Shown: positions 1-10,307 of the stretch, piece after piece
How positions within the stretch are numbered: position 1 is the first letter of the stretch
Layout of the letters: every line of letters begins with the position of its first letter
From: Vicinamibacteria bacterium
GTDB lineage: Bacteria; Acidobacteriota; Vicinamibacteria; Fen-336
NCBI GenBank assembly: GCA_016934575.1
Contig: JAFGSN010000121.1
Span: forward strand, 1 to 37,308
Reading direction: 5' to 3'
Length of the DNA stretch: 37,308 nt
The notes under the pieces: generated by a model
The model's database searches: none
What the model saw: the letters and a program-made list of their open reading frames with translations, nothing else
What the model was told of the DNA's origin: nothing
Position numbers and translations under genes: made by a program

Positions 1-88
1 CGCCGAGAGTGACGAGCTTTTCGGGCGTGAACGGGTTATGGATGCGGTGAGCGCTTTCGGTGATGTTGAAGATCCGTGGAATGTCCAT
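1..88 (-). CDS. SAM-dependent methyltransferase, N-terminal fragment (runs off the window start)
   Basis: Reverse complement from 88 reads MDIPRIFNITESAHRIHNPFTPEKLVTLG, which resembles the N-terminus of a class I methyltransferase family; AAGGAGA ribosome-binding site just upstream. Too short for the ORF track. Confidence 0.7.
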   Translation of the reverse strand, partial: MDIPRIFNITESAHRIHNPFTPEKLVTLG

Positions 89-94
89 TTCGGG

Positions 95-260
95 AAATCT
101 CCTTCTCGATTGGCGTCTGGTATAGGGCGTCGAGCAGCGTCTCGTCGTAGCCGTCGATCCCCTGAATCTCGCACCACTACGCGAGCGCGGCGAGAACTCC
201 GATATGCGTCCCGCGATCGGGAGGAACTACGTTGTCGCCGCCCCCGTTAAATGAAGCGTG
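95..260 (-). pseudogene. Possible gene remnant with in-frame TAG
   Basis: One frame reads ...GGGDNVVPPDRGTHIGVLAALA*WCEIQGIDGYDETLLDALYQTPIEKE; high GC3 after the stop at 177-179. Family not recognised. Confidence 0.3.
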
Positions 261-420
261 CCGCTGGAGGCGATATCGATGCTTTGTTGGTGTGATCAGG
301 TGGCCAGGCGCACATGACTCGAGCATAGTTACGACTATCCGACGCAATTCGTTTCTGCTTCGCTGCTCGCTCTTCGAGATGCCGTGCGCACAACCTTGAT
401 CAGTCTCACGGAAAGCGCGA

Positions 421-1482
421 TTATGATCGCGGGAGAAGGCTTGACACCCGAATACCGGTCGGCTTCTTCGCCACCCTGATCCATTGACGAACATAGTCGA
501 CCATGAGCGTGCTCGGGACCGTGATCTCATAATTCTCGTCCAGACCCAGATTCACGATGATGTACTGTGGAGAGCCGGTGATCGAAGCGCCGCCCTGCAG
601 ATCGCTCGACGCCACGCTGCCGACATCGACGCCATCGTAATAGAAGGTGATCAGATCAGGCTGCCAGTCGGCCCCAAAGACGTGCCATCCGCTCTCAGCC
701 AAGAGATTTCCGCCCAGAGTGTACGCCTGATGGTTCTCGCCGGGTCCGGTGTCTGCGTCGTAATGGTACGTCCATCTTGCGTAACCCCCGCCACCCAGGG
801 TTTCCATGATGTCAATCTCGCCATCTTGCGGCCACTCCTGGCCGTCAGTCCAGAACGCCGACCAGTTGCAGGGCGTTCCTGTACCCGGCGGAAGGTAGAT
901 ACGAGCCTCCACGAATCCATAAGTAAATTCGTGATGACCGTCCGACATGATGATGCCGGAGGCGTACTCTGCCGGGCTGCCGTCTTTCTTGACGCAGCCC
1001 GGTTTGGATACGCTCACCGCGGTCAAATGGGCCTGGCCGCCGCTGACCGTGACCTGGGCCGGATCATAACAGCTCGCCTCGCGGTCATTGATCGGCTTGG
1101 TAATGGATTCGTCCGTGGCCCCGAACCAATTTGGGCGCCACTTGCTCAGGTCCAGGCTGGTTCCTTCGAACTCGTCCTGGAAAACAAGAGCCCACGTCCC
1201 TCCGACGCCCAGGGGCTGCGGTGCGCTCGACTGTTCATCGCCACTGATGCTCTGAGATCCATTGTCGGCGCTGACGATGCCGATGACGTCTCCTCCGAGA
1301 TCGCTCTGGCGGCTCTCGCTGTCATGGCCCGGTGAAGCGGTTTCTCTCCGGCCGTGATCGCGTTCCCTATCGACTCCATGATGCCGCGTGCCGGATCTAA
1401 CAGAATCGGCGAAAGAGAACGACAGGACGATGCCCGCCAGCGTGAGAAAAGCCGTCCGTGGCGCCGAATTATCTATGCTCAT
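421..1482 (-). CDS. Glycoside hydrolase family 16 (beta-glucanase/laminarinase-like), secreted
   Basis: GH16 catalytic motif GEIDIMETLGG; LVFQDEFEGTSLDLSKW N-terminal motif; hydrophobic N-terminal segment. Confidence 0.9.
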   Translation of the reverse strand: MSIDNSAPRTAFLTLAGIVLSFSFADSVRSGTRHHGVDRERDHGRRETASPGHDSESRQSDLGGDVIGIVSADNGSQSISGDEQSSAPQPLGVGGTWALVFQDEFEGTSLDLSKWRPNWFGATDESITKPINDREASCYDPAQVTVSGGQAHLTAVSVSKPGCVKKDGSPAEYASGIIMSDGHHEFTYGFVEARIYLPPGTGTPCNWSAFWTDGQEWPQDGEIDIMETLGGGGYARWTYHYDADTGPGENHQAYTLGGNLLAESGWHVFGADWQPDLITFYYDGVDVGSVASSDLQGGASITGSPQYIIVNLGLDENYEITVPSTLMVDYVRQWIRVAKKPTGIRVSSLLPRS

Positions 1483-1540
1483 ACCGATTTTTCCTTCAGG
1501 CCGGACGCTGGCCGGAACCTTTCAAACACTGATATCGGCG

Positions 1541-3061
1541 CTATCCGCGCCGAGCCGAGGAGTCCATGCTCGGCTGCCCCAGCTTCGCCGTTCGTCGCTT
1601 CGGCATTGGCAACATTTCGTCGCGTGACGGCATCGCCGGATAATCGGGGTATCCCAGATCTCGCACCAGATCCGCTATCCGAACCGGCTGCCCGGTCTCG
1701 AAGCAGCGATTGGCGGCGACGCCCGTCAGTATCGAGTAAGCGCCAGCTCGCTGGTCGGCGGCGCGCAAGTACTTGTCCGGCTCCGATTCCGAATCGAGCA
1801 AATCGCGAAGCATGACCACGTCGCCGCCGCCGTGCCCGCCCTCTCCCTTCCAGACATCGATCGGGTACGCGGGATCGCGCAGCGGGCAGACGCGAATGTA
1901 CAACGCGCCGTCGGCGATCGCCCCTTGCACCGACCCGTCGCCGCTCACGTAGATCTGCTCCTCGACCTTGTGCTCGATCCGTCCCTTGGTGCCGTTGAAA
2001 ACAATCTGATAACCTTCCCATGAGTTAAATGCGTTCACCGAGTAACACAACGTCACGTTGTTGTCGTAAGTCACAAGAACGTTCATCGTGTCCTCGATGT
2101 CCGTGTCCGACCGGAACACGCACCGATCACGGTGATATCCGTCGTATTTTTCATTGTCAAGATAGAGTCGCTTGAGGTTGGCATTCGCCGCGAGATCCAT
2201 CTCGAAACCGCAAAGTGACTTTTCGGGACACGTATGGCATCTCTCGTGCGGCCCTGACAGGCCAAAACGCTTGGCGGTTTGTGGCGTGTAGAACTCGCGT
2301 TTGCCGGTCGCGTGCACCGTGACCGGTATGGCGGAAAGCCACCAGTTCACAAGATCGAAGTGATGCGTCGCCTTGTGGACCATCAACCCGCCTGAAAAGC
2401 GCTTCTGGCTATGCCAGCGCCGGAAATAATCCGCGCCATGATGCGTATTGAGCATCCAATGGAAATCCATCGACAGCACCTCGCCGATGACGCCGCTCAT
2501 CAAAAGATCCTTGACCTGCGTGCGCGCCGGCGAGTAACGGTAGTTGAAGGTGACGGTGCACTTGCGCCCGGTTTTGCGTTGCGTGTCGATGATCCGCTGG
2601 CACTTGTCCGCATCGACCGTCATGGGCTTCTCGGTGATCACGTCGGCCCCCAACTCCATCGAGCGGCAGATATATTCATGATGATAACCGTCGACGGTCG
2701 TGACGATAACGACGTCAGGTTTGGTCTCCGCGATCATGCGGTCGAAATCCCGCGCATCGAATGCGGGCGGCTCGGCGCCTCCCAGCTTGCGGGCGTAATC
2801 CTGCGCCAACCGGAGGCGTCCGGGATTGACGTCGCAGCACCCGACGAGCTCGGCCTTCTCCGCGAACGTTTGATGAATGGCGTCCTGAAACATGTAAGAG
2901 CGCACGCCGACGCCGACGATTGCATAGCGCTTCTTATTTGTCGCGTCTGACGCCGATCGAGCCAGTCTTCCGCTCAGCAGCACACCCGCGCCCGCCGCCG
3001 CCGTCGTCCGGGCGAAATCGCGCCGAGTGACCTCGTTTTTACGATCCTTATCGATGCACAT
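1541..3061 (-). CDS. Gfo/Idh/MocA-family oxidoreductase, Tat signal
   Basis: Rossmann motif YAIVGVGVRSYMFQDAI, EKPMTVDADKC motif; Tat-like RRDFARTTAAAGAGVLLSG; start placed at ATG 3061 with an AAGGAGCG RBS (ORF track extends to 3139). Confidence 0.9.
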   Translation of the reverse strand: MCIDKDRKNEVTRRDFARTTAAAGAGVLLSGRLARSASDATNKKRYAIVGVGVRSYMFQDAIHQTFAEKAELVGCCDVNPGRLRLAQDYARKLGGAEPPAFDARDFDRMIAETKPDVVIVTTVDGYHHEYICRSMELGADVITEKPMTVDADKCQRIIDTQRKTGRKCTVTFNYRYSPARTQVKDLLMSGVIGEVLSMDFHWMLNTHHGADYFRRWHSQKRFSGGLMVHKATHHFDLVNWWLSAIPVTVHATGKREFYTPQTAKRFGLSGPHERCHTCPEKSLCGFEMDLAANANLKRLYLDNEKYDGYHRDRCVFRSDTDIEDTMNVLVTYDNNVTLCYSVNAFNSWEGYQIVFNGTKGRIEHKVEEQIYVSGDGSVQGAIADGALYIRVCPLRDPAYPIDVWKGEGGHGGGDVVMLRDLLDSESEPDKYLRAADQRAGAYSILTGVAANRCFETGQPVRIADLVRDLGYPDYPAMPSRDEMLPMPKRRTAKLGQPSMDSSARRG

Positions 3062-3515
3062 TGCCGTCGCTCCTTCCTTCGGAAGAAGGCTTAATCCGCA
3101 TTGAGCAACTCCATCGCAGGCTACTCGGTGGCTCTGCATCTGTCAAGACCGAGCACGCATACACGCATACGCTTATCAGGCAGGTTTGGCACTAAGGCCC
3201 TAAGACGATCGATCAAAGCCGGCGTCATCACGGCGGACGCCTCCTCACGACGGCAACCTCGCCCATCTGTTGAGCCGTTTCCTGCGGGTTGAGGCCGAAC
3301 ACGCGCGCATGAAGCACGGTCCCGATTCGAGGGCGTGTTGGTCTCCGCCGTCTTACTCCTCGCTTCCGACGGAGCATGGCGACCTTGGCGATCCGGACTC
3401 TTTGAATCGCGCGACTTCACGGATGGCGCGGATTTGTCCGGACGAAATGCGCTCACATCGCATAGCGACCGCGTGCGGTCTCGGTTAACATGATGAGCGA
3501 CGCTTGAGGTTGACG

Positions 3516-4004
3516 ATGGCCATCCGATTGTTCATCACGGGCGGTACGTTTGACAAGGAGTACGACGAGATCCACGGCACGCTTTTCTTCCGCGACACTC
3601 ACGTTCGCGAGATGCTGCGTCTGGGACGTTGCCGGCTCGATCTCAACGTGCGCACGTTGATGATGGTCGACAGCCTGGAGATGAGCGACGGCGACCGGCG
3701 GCTCATCCTCGAAAACTGCCGTCACGCTTCCGAGGAACGGATCGTCGTCACGCATGGCACGGATACGATGGTCGAGACGGCGCGCGTGTTGGGCGCGGCG
3801 CGTTTGCCAAAGACAATCGTGCTCACGGGCGCGATGGTGCCCTACGCCTTTGGCAGCTCCGACGGCCTCTTCAACCTCGGCAGCGCGCTCTCCCTGACCC
3901 AAACACTGCCGCACGGCGCGTACATCGCCATGAACGGCCGTCACTTCGCGTGGGATAACGTGGCCAAGAATCGCGAGCTTGGCGTGTTCGAGGCCGTGCG
4001 CTGA
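3516..4004 (+). CDS. Short asparaginase-family protein (N-terminal asparaginase domain only)
   Basis: MAIRLFITGGTFDKEYDE and VVTHGTDTMVETARVL match the two asparaginase active-site segments; only about 162 aa. Confidence 0.8.
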   Translation: MAIRLFITGGTFDKEYDEIHGTLFFRDTHVREMLRLGRCRLDLNVRTLMMVDSLEMSDGDRRLILENCRHASEERIVVTHGTDTMVETARVLGAARLPKTIVLTGAMVPYAFGSSDGLFNLGSALSLTQTLPHGAYIAMNGRHFAWDNVAKNRELGVFEAVR

Positions 4005-4180
4005 GCGTACGCCCTCGGATCGGCGCGCGCACCGGCGGACATGCCGTCGATCTCATGAACAGCCGAACGTCTCGCGCGCGTCGCTGTGCGGCTTGACCAA
4101 CCAGCATGGATCGCCTCTTACGACGTCGAGGCGACCTTCACTTCAGACGAAGCCGCCTGGAGCCTCGTATCACCGGAACG

Positions 4181-4969
<789 letters not shown>

Positions 4970-5026
4970 ATCGACCTCCGACGACCTTCGTTAGCATTGA
5001 AGATTAAGATATTAGATCGTCGAATG

Positions 5027-5041
5027 TCAAGTATTACTTGA
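5027..5041. promoter_or_regulatory. Perfect inverted repeat TCAAGT-ATT-ACTTGA in a divergent spacer
   Basis: 6+3+6 symmetry in an AT-rich intergenic region between divergent ORFs 4181..4969 (-) and 5170..5568 (+). Confidence 0.4.
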
Positions 5042-5062
5042 GCATTCAATCAGGAAGGGCTT

Positions 5063-5080
5063 ACATTTGACGTCATATGT
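5063..5080. promoter_or_regulatory. Near-perfect 18-bp palindrome ACATTTGACGTCATATGT with TGACGTCA core
   Basis: 16 of 18 positions symmetric; same divergent spacer as 5027-5041. Confidence 0.4.
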
Positions 5081-5169
5081 CACGTAAACTAGCCTTTTGC
5101 AGGTGCATTCATCCGCGGCAAATCCAACGCCAGGATGCAACTGATGGAGAGAAGACGTAGGTTAAGGTC

Positions 5170-5568
5170 ATGGCACGCGCGGCTTGGTATGACTTCATTC
5201 CGGAACCGTATTGTTTCTTCTGTGGTGAGCGAACCAAGGAAACGGTCACGGTCCATCACTACGTGGGAGACCTGAGCTCTGACAAAGTCGCCATCAACGC
5301 GCATCGCAGGTGCTATCGCCGGCGGATCGGCGGCATGTTCCTGCTCATCGGCGCCACACTGATCGTCTCTCCGCTCGTGCTCGGCCTGATCGAAGCGATG
5401 GCCTTCTACAACTCGTATCGCCCCTGGAACGTGTTGCCGATCCTGCTCTGGGCGGTCAACGTCTTCGCAGGCATCTGGATCGGCGGATACGTGGGCGTCC
5501 TGCTGGGACGACGCTATTACAAGGAGATCACCGACCACGTTCAGTTGCGTACATATCCCTACCCGTGA
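5170..5568 (+). CDS. Small membrane protein with N-terminal CxxC/H/C putative metal-binding segment and two TM helices
   Basis: YCFFCGERTKETVTVHHY...HRRCYRRR followed by two hydrophobic stretches. Confidence 0.6.
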   Translation: MARAAWYDFIPEPYCFFCGERTKETVTVHHYVGDLSSDKVAINAHRRCYRRRIGGMFLLIGATLIVSPLVLGLIEAMAFYNSYRPWNVLPILLWAVNVFAGIWIGGYVGVLLGRRYYKEITDHVQLRTYPYP

Positions 5569-5633
5569 CGCTGGCTTGCTCAGCGAAACACGAGATCAGA
5601 CAGACGACCAGGCGACTCGAACGCGCGCGACTT

Positions 5634-5831
5634 CTATTTCATAGGCTCATGTGCGCGTTTCCCATATACCTTTTCGTAAGCCCTGCAGTATGGGCACAGC
5701 CCGCCTTCAATCGTTTTCACAAACCAAAACAAAAAACCCTTCTGGGCTTCCCGCGCCTTTCTGCAAACCGGGCATTCAAGACACTTCTTGGCCTTTTGCC
5801 GGTCTTTCTCGGTCACCGACATCGAATTCAT
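5634..5831 (-). CDS. Small Cys-rich (two CxxC pairs) zinc-ribbon-like protein
   Basis: KKCLECPVCRKAREAQKGFLFWFVKTIEGGLCPYCRAYEKVYG; ATG at 5831 preceded by GGGAGGTG RBS. Confidence 0.75.
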   Translation of the reverse strand: MNSMSVTEKDRQKAKKCLECPVCRKAREAQKGFLFWFVKTIEGGLCPYCRAYEKVYGKRAHEPMK

Positions 5832-5893
5832 GGACACCTCCCGTTTGTTACAGTTGGCACGGAAAAGGACGCGTTGGCTGCTTGGCGATGGAA

Positions 5894-8593
5894 TCAGCGG
5901 GGCAAGGTCGCCGATCCCGTCACATCGAAAGTTCCCTCGACTCCAGCCGACGTTTCGCCCGGCTGCGCTCCTCCAACCGCCACGCCATACGTGCCGGGCA
6001 CGATGACACGCTCTCCCTTTTCGTCGACTTGACCCAACGTGCGCGGCGTCAGTTTCATCTCGACATGCGCGGTCTGGCCCGGTTCGATGCGGACGCGCTC
6101 GAATCCGCCAAGCGTGCGCAGCGGCGTGAGCGCCGACTTCGGCTGAGTGAGATAAAGCTCGATCACCTCGTCGCCGGCGCGCTGACTGAGGTTCTTCACG
6201 TCAACCTCGACGGTCACCGTATCGCCCGCCTGAACCGGCCGGCTCGGGAGCTTCAGATTGCTATAGCCAAAACGCGAATAGCTTAACCCGTACCCAAATC
6301 CATAGAGAGGCCTGCCGCCGAAGTAGCGATAGGTGCGGTTGGTCATCGAGTAATCCTCGAAAGGCGGCAGGTGATCTAGCGAAGAGTAGAACGTGAGCGG
6401 CAGACGGCCGGCCGGATTGTTGTCCCCGGCCAGCGTTTCCGCGATGGCCGTGCCGCCCTCCTCGCCGGGATACCACGCTTGCAGAATCGCGACGGCGTGT
6501 GAATGAAGATCTCCGACCGCCAGCGCGCTGCCGCTGGTGAGCACGGCGACCAGAGGCACGCGAGTCTCCTTCAGCGCTTCCAGCAAATCCCCCTGGATCT
6601 TGGGCAACGCGATGTCGGTTCGGTCGCCGCCGACGAATCCTTCGAGATTTACTCGCATTTCTTCACCCTCGAGCTGCGGAGAGAGGCCCAAGAAAGCGAT
6701 CACGACATCCGACTGCTTCGCGGCCGCGACCGCTTCAGCCCTGAGAGCGGCGGCGGGCGGCTGCCACGTAAGGTCAATGCCCGCGCTGCTTGTGAAGTGC
6801 ATGTATTCTAGACGAAGCGCATGCGGCTTCGTATCATCAAAGTGAACGGCCGCTTCCGCGTTTCTGCTCTGATCGCTCTCCACAAGCAGCTTTTCGTCGA
6901 CATATAACCGGAATTGCTCATGGCTCTCGCATGCATAGCAAACATTGACGCGTCCGCCGAGCATGTAGTCGCCGGCGGCAGGAGGCGTCAGCGTTCCGGT
7001 CCACCGCACGGAATAATTGTCGCGCTTGAGCCCGCCGACAGGAACGACCTTGTCCCAGTTGAAGTTGACGGTGCGATCGACGCGAACCAAGACCGGTTCG
7101 CCGCTCAGATCGATATTGTCGAAGTATTCGCCCTTCAGGCCTTCCCGACCGTCCTCCGATCTGAGAGCCGTGTGTGCGATCGGCACTGGAAATCCCTCGA
7201 CCAGAGTCGAGCCCTGGGAGTAGACAACCTGGGCCTGATTCCGGAACCTGCTTTCGATCCCGGCAATCGGGAAGACCGGTTCCGGCGGCGGTCCGTTGTA
7301 ATTGCCCTGGAGCGACTGCACCAGCTCGGCGGTCGGACCGACGACGGCGATCTTCCGCACGCTTTCTGCCAGTGGCAGAAAATCACGATCGTTCTTCAGC
7401 AGCACGATCGCCTCGCGCGCCGCCTGCAGCGCGAGCTTACGGTGTTCCGCCGAGTTGTTCTCCGTCATGGGAATGCGACCGTAGGCATAAGAGTCGGGCG
7501 GATCGAACATGCCCAGGCGGAAACGCGCCTTAAACAGCCGCTTCACCGCCGTGTCGATCTCCGCTTCGCTGATCAGGTTCTGCTTGACCGCATCCGCCAG
7601 GGCCGTGAACGCCCGCCCTTTGCCATACCCGCATTCGAGATCGGTTCCGGCCTTGACCGCATCGGCTGACGCATGCGCGAAGTCGGCGGCGTACTTGTGA
7701 CCGGTCGCTATGTCGGCGACCGCCGCGCAGTCGGAAACCACATAACCGTCGAAGCGCCAGTCGTTCCGCAGGTGGTCGCGGAGCAACATGGAGCTTGCGC
7801 AAGCCGGAATGCCGCCAACCGCGTTATAGGCGCACATGACCGATTGGGCGCGAGCCTCGCTCACCGCATCGCGGAATGCCGGAAGGTAGGTGTCTTCAAG
7901 GTCGTATGGAGAAACGTCCACGTTGAATCCATGCCGTAGCGGCTCCGGGCCGCTATGCACGGCGAAATGCTTGGGCGTAGAAATCACCCTGAAGTAATGG
8001 GGATCGTCGCCCTGCATGCCGCTCACGAAGGCCACCGCCATGCGCCCCGTCAGGTACGGATCTTCCCCATAGGTTTCCTGACCGCGGCCCCAGCGCGGAT
8101 CACGAAAGATGTTCACGTTCGGCGCCCAGAATGTGAGCCCAAAGAACATCTCGCGCCGGTCTTCGCGCATCGCCTGGTTGAATTTGGCGCGAGCTTCAGT
8201 CGAGATGACTTCCGCCATCCGTCGAACCAGATCGGTATTCCACGTGGCGGCCATGCCGATCACCTGTGGGAAATTCGTCGCGTAACCGGCGAATGCCACC
8301 CCGTGAAGGCCTTCATTCCACCACTCATACTTCGGCACGCCCAGACGAGGAATCGCCGGCGAATGGTCGTGCATCTGCGAGATCTTTTCCTCCAGCGTCA
8401 TACGCGAGACCAAGTCGTCGACCCGCTGAGCGACCGGCAGATTCGGGTTGAGGTACGGCCGGTCGTTAGGCGCGGGCTGACTCTGCGGGTTTTTTTGAGC
8501 GTGTGCTGGAAACGCAGCCACAGTTCCGAGAAGCAAGCCCATGAAAAGATGAAAAAGATGTCGCTGAAGGACGAACGGGATATCGCGCCGCAT
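5894..8593 (-). CDS. Glycoside hydrolase family 3 (beta-xylosidase/beta-glucosidase type) with PA14 insertion and C-terminal fibronectin III-like domain, secreted
   Basis: RWGRGQETYGEDPYLTG, KHFAVHSGPE, YVVSDCAAV nucleophile region; PA14-like GLKGEYFDN...YSVRWTGTLTPPAAGDYMLGG; signal peptide ending AHA. Confidence 0.95.
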   Translation of the reverse strand: MRRDIPFVLQRHLFHLFMGLLLGTVAAFPAHAQKNPQSQPAPNDRPYLNPNLPVAQRVDDLVSRMTLEEKISQMHDHSPAIPRLGVPKYEWWNEGLHGVAFAGYATNFPQVIGMAATWNTDLVRRMAEVISTEARAKFNQAMREDRREMFFGLTFWAPNVNIFRDPRWGRGQETYGEDPYLTGRMAVAFVSGMQGDDPHYFRVISTPKHFAVHSGPEPLRHGFNVDVSPYDLEDTYLPAFRDAVSEARAQSVMCAYNAVGGIPACASSMLLRDHLRNDWRFDGYVVSDCAAVADIATGHKYAADFAHASADAVKAGTDLECGYGKGRAFTALADAVKQNLISEAEIDTAVKRLFKARFRLGMFDPPDSYAYGRIPMTENNSAEHRKLALQAAREAIVLLKNDRDFLPLAESVRKIAVVGPTAELVQSLQGNYNGPPPEPVFPIAGIESRFRNQAQVVYSQGSTLVEGFPVPIAHTALRSEDGREGLKGEYFDNIDLSGEPVLVRVDRTVNFNWDKVVPVGGLKRDNYSVRWTGTLTPPAAGDYMLGGRVNVCYACESHEQFRLYVDEKLLVESDQSRNAEAAVHFDDTKPHALRLEYMHFTSSAGIDLTWQPPAAALRAEAVAAAKQSDVVIAFLGLSPQLEGEEMRVNLEGFVGGDRTDIALPKIQGDLLEALKETRVPLVAVLTSGSALAVGDLHSHAVAILQAWYPGEEGGTAIAETLAGDNNPAGRLPLTFYSSLDHLPPFEDYSMTNRTYRYFGGRPLYGFGYGLSYSRFGYSNLKLPSRPVQAGDTVTVEVDVKNLSQRAGDEVIELYLTQPKSALTPLRTLGGFERVRIEPGQTAHVEMKLTPRTLGQVDEKGERVIVPGTYGVAVGGAQPGETSAGVEGTFDVTGSATLPR

Positions 8594-8644
8594 ATGACCC
8601 TCCTGGTAAAGAGTTACGGCGGAAGCTTACTCCACAAAGGAGTG

Positions 8645-8664
8645 AATTGCCTATAGAACGGCAA
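8645..8664. terminator. Hairpin ATTGCC-N8-GGCAAT between the minus-strand GT-like gene and the GH3 gene
   Basis: 6-bp stem by inspection; preceded by a second small ACTCC-N5-GGAGT hairpin; no U tract. Confidence 0.25.
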
Positions 8665-8672
8665 TCGGGACT

Positions 8673-10166
8673 TTATGTCCGAACGCGAGCATCGCGTTTT
8701 TCGATCTGCCGGGCGATCCAGGCGATCCATGCCGCAAGCAATAGCGCCAAGGGAAGCAGATCCCAGAGTGGCGGCAGGCCGAAGAGGTCGCGACCGGCGT
8801 TGTGGGCTTGCTGGCGCAGCGGATACCGGCCGCTCAACAAACAGCGATAGACGGTCCCGTAGAGGGGATTGTGATCGCCATCCGTGATCATGACTTCAAC
8901 GGCCGCGATTGCGGTCATGTTGATGGTCGATAACGTCGCCGTGGCAAGGCAGACAAGGCGCCACATTCGGCGGAGTCGGCCGATATCGGGGAGCATCAAG
9001 CACCAGAACGGAATCGAGACGATGAGATATCGAGGCCCCGTCGCCCAACCGGCTGGCCAACCATTGAAGCTCGCCGCCAGGAGATGCACGACGATAATGG
9101 CGCCGGCACAGGCGGCGACGAGCGTCCCGCGTCCGTCTCGCCACGCCACGAGTATTCCCGGCAGCGCCAACGCCAGCACGGGACAAAACAGCAGCAGTCC
9201 ACGGTATGGTGAGAATAGATTCATGCCGAAAACGTAAACGCTCGGCAGACCCAGCACTCCGCCGAGCTTGCCCGTATTCAAGAAGATCGGGTTGGTAGCC
9301 GCGACCGATGTGGTCAGAAAGCCGTTGAAGCACGCCTTCTGATAAATGAGCAGCGCCGCGAGCGGAATCGAGGCGCCGATGGCGAGCCTGGCCAGCACGC
9401 GACGATCCAGCGTCGCGACAGCGGCCAGGGCGATGCATACGAGAGGCAGAGCCGCAGAGTATTCGATCATGACCGCATAGCCGGCCATGAAGCCGCATAG
9501 CATTGGCGCTCGGACTCTCCTCGGCCAGAACAGCATGCAAGATGCGATCAGCAAAAAAGCTGCGCCCGTCGCGTGACCCCAGAGCGATGTTCCGAAGGGG
9601 AAAACCAGCGATCCCAGAGCATATGCGGCCGAGGCGAACACGCTTCCAGTCGCGCTCACGCCGCGCGCCAGGAGAAAGCGACATAGCAGCGAAGTTGCCA
9701 GGGCCGTCCAAAAAACCGTGCACCAGACGTTGATGACGGCTTTGTTCACGTTGGTGAGCGTCGCCGAGAACGGCTTCAGTCCCACGAGTCGTTCCAGATG
9801 GAACAATGGAAAGTAAGCGGGTATGCCAAGCAGATGAAGACCAGGGGCCTTATTCGAATAGTAGTGGCCGTCGTAGAGCGTCCAGTCCCCAGTTTTGAGC
9901 CCTCTCACTCCTTTGCGCACGACATTTTCGATCCGGAAGGTGAACTGGCCCGGACCGGGTTCGACGAAACTCAGGATCGAAGCGAAGCGGGCGGTCTGAT
10001 TCCAGCCGTGCGCATTCCAGAAGTACGCGTGAGCGGCGACGACGATCACGAAGAGACTGACCGTGATGTTATGAGGCCACGCCCGCGCCAACCTGACGTA
10101 TCTCACGATCACGTTCGAAGAGCTCACAGGTCGTAGATGCTTTCGCCGGGCAACCGGGTCAGGCAA
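8673..10166 (-). CDS. Multi-pass membrane protein, glycosyltransferase/PMT-like
   Basis: About ten hydrophobic helices; overall architecture of integral-membrane GT-C-like proteins. Confidence 0.6.
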   Translation of the reverse strand: MPDPVARRKHLRPVSSSNVIVRYVRLARAWPHNITVSLFVIVVAAHAYFWNAHGWNQTARFASILSFVEPGPGQFTFRIENVVRKGVRGLKTGDWTLYDGHYYSNKAPGLHLLGIPAYFPLFHLERLVGLKPFSATLTNVNKAVINVWCTVFWTALATSLLCRFLLARGVSATGSVFASAAYALGSLVFPFGTSLWGHATGAAFLLIASCMLFWPRRVRAPMLCGFMAGYAVMIEYSAALPLVCIALAAVATLDRRVLARLAIGASIPLAALLIYQKACFNGFLTTSVAATNPIFLNTGKLGGVLGLPSVYVFGMNLFSPYRGLLLFCPVLALALPGILVAWRDGRGTLVAACAGAIIVVHLLAASFNGWPAGWATGPRYLIVSIPFWCLMLPDIGRLRRMWRLVCLATATLSTINMTAIAAVEVMITDGDHNPLYGTVYRCLLSGRYPLRQQAHNAGRDLFGLPPLWDLLPLALLLAAWIAWIARQIEKRDARVRT

Positions 10167-10307
10167 GCAGCGACCTGCGTGACCGGAGTCGGCAACGCGT
10201 CGAGCGCTGTCTCGGAACGATCATCTGGACGTCTCCACGCACACGAGCAGAAGCGGCCGTCCGCGCCGGCGCGCTGCGACGCCACGCCAACATCCGTTGC
10301 ATGAAAT

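Noticed and set aside
177-179. Genetic code change with TAG as sense
   Set aside because: TAG/TAA/TGA all appear as normal stops elsewhere; one interrupted fragment is better explained by gene decay.
484-1335. Plus-strand ORF of 283 aa
   Set aside because: Antisense to GH16.
3140-3500. ORFs in the Gfo/Idh - asparaginase gap
   Set aside because: No recognisable motifs or consistent coding signal on either strand.
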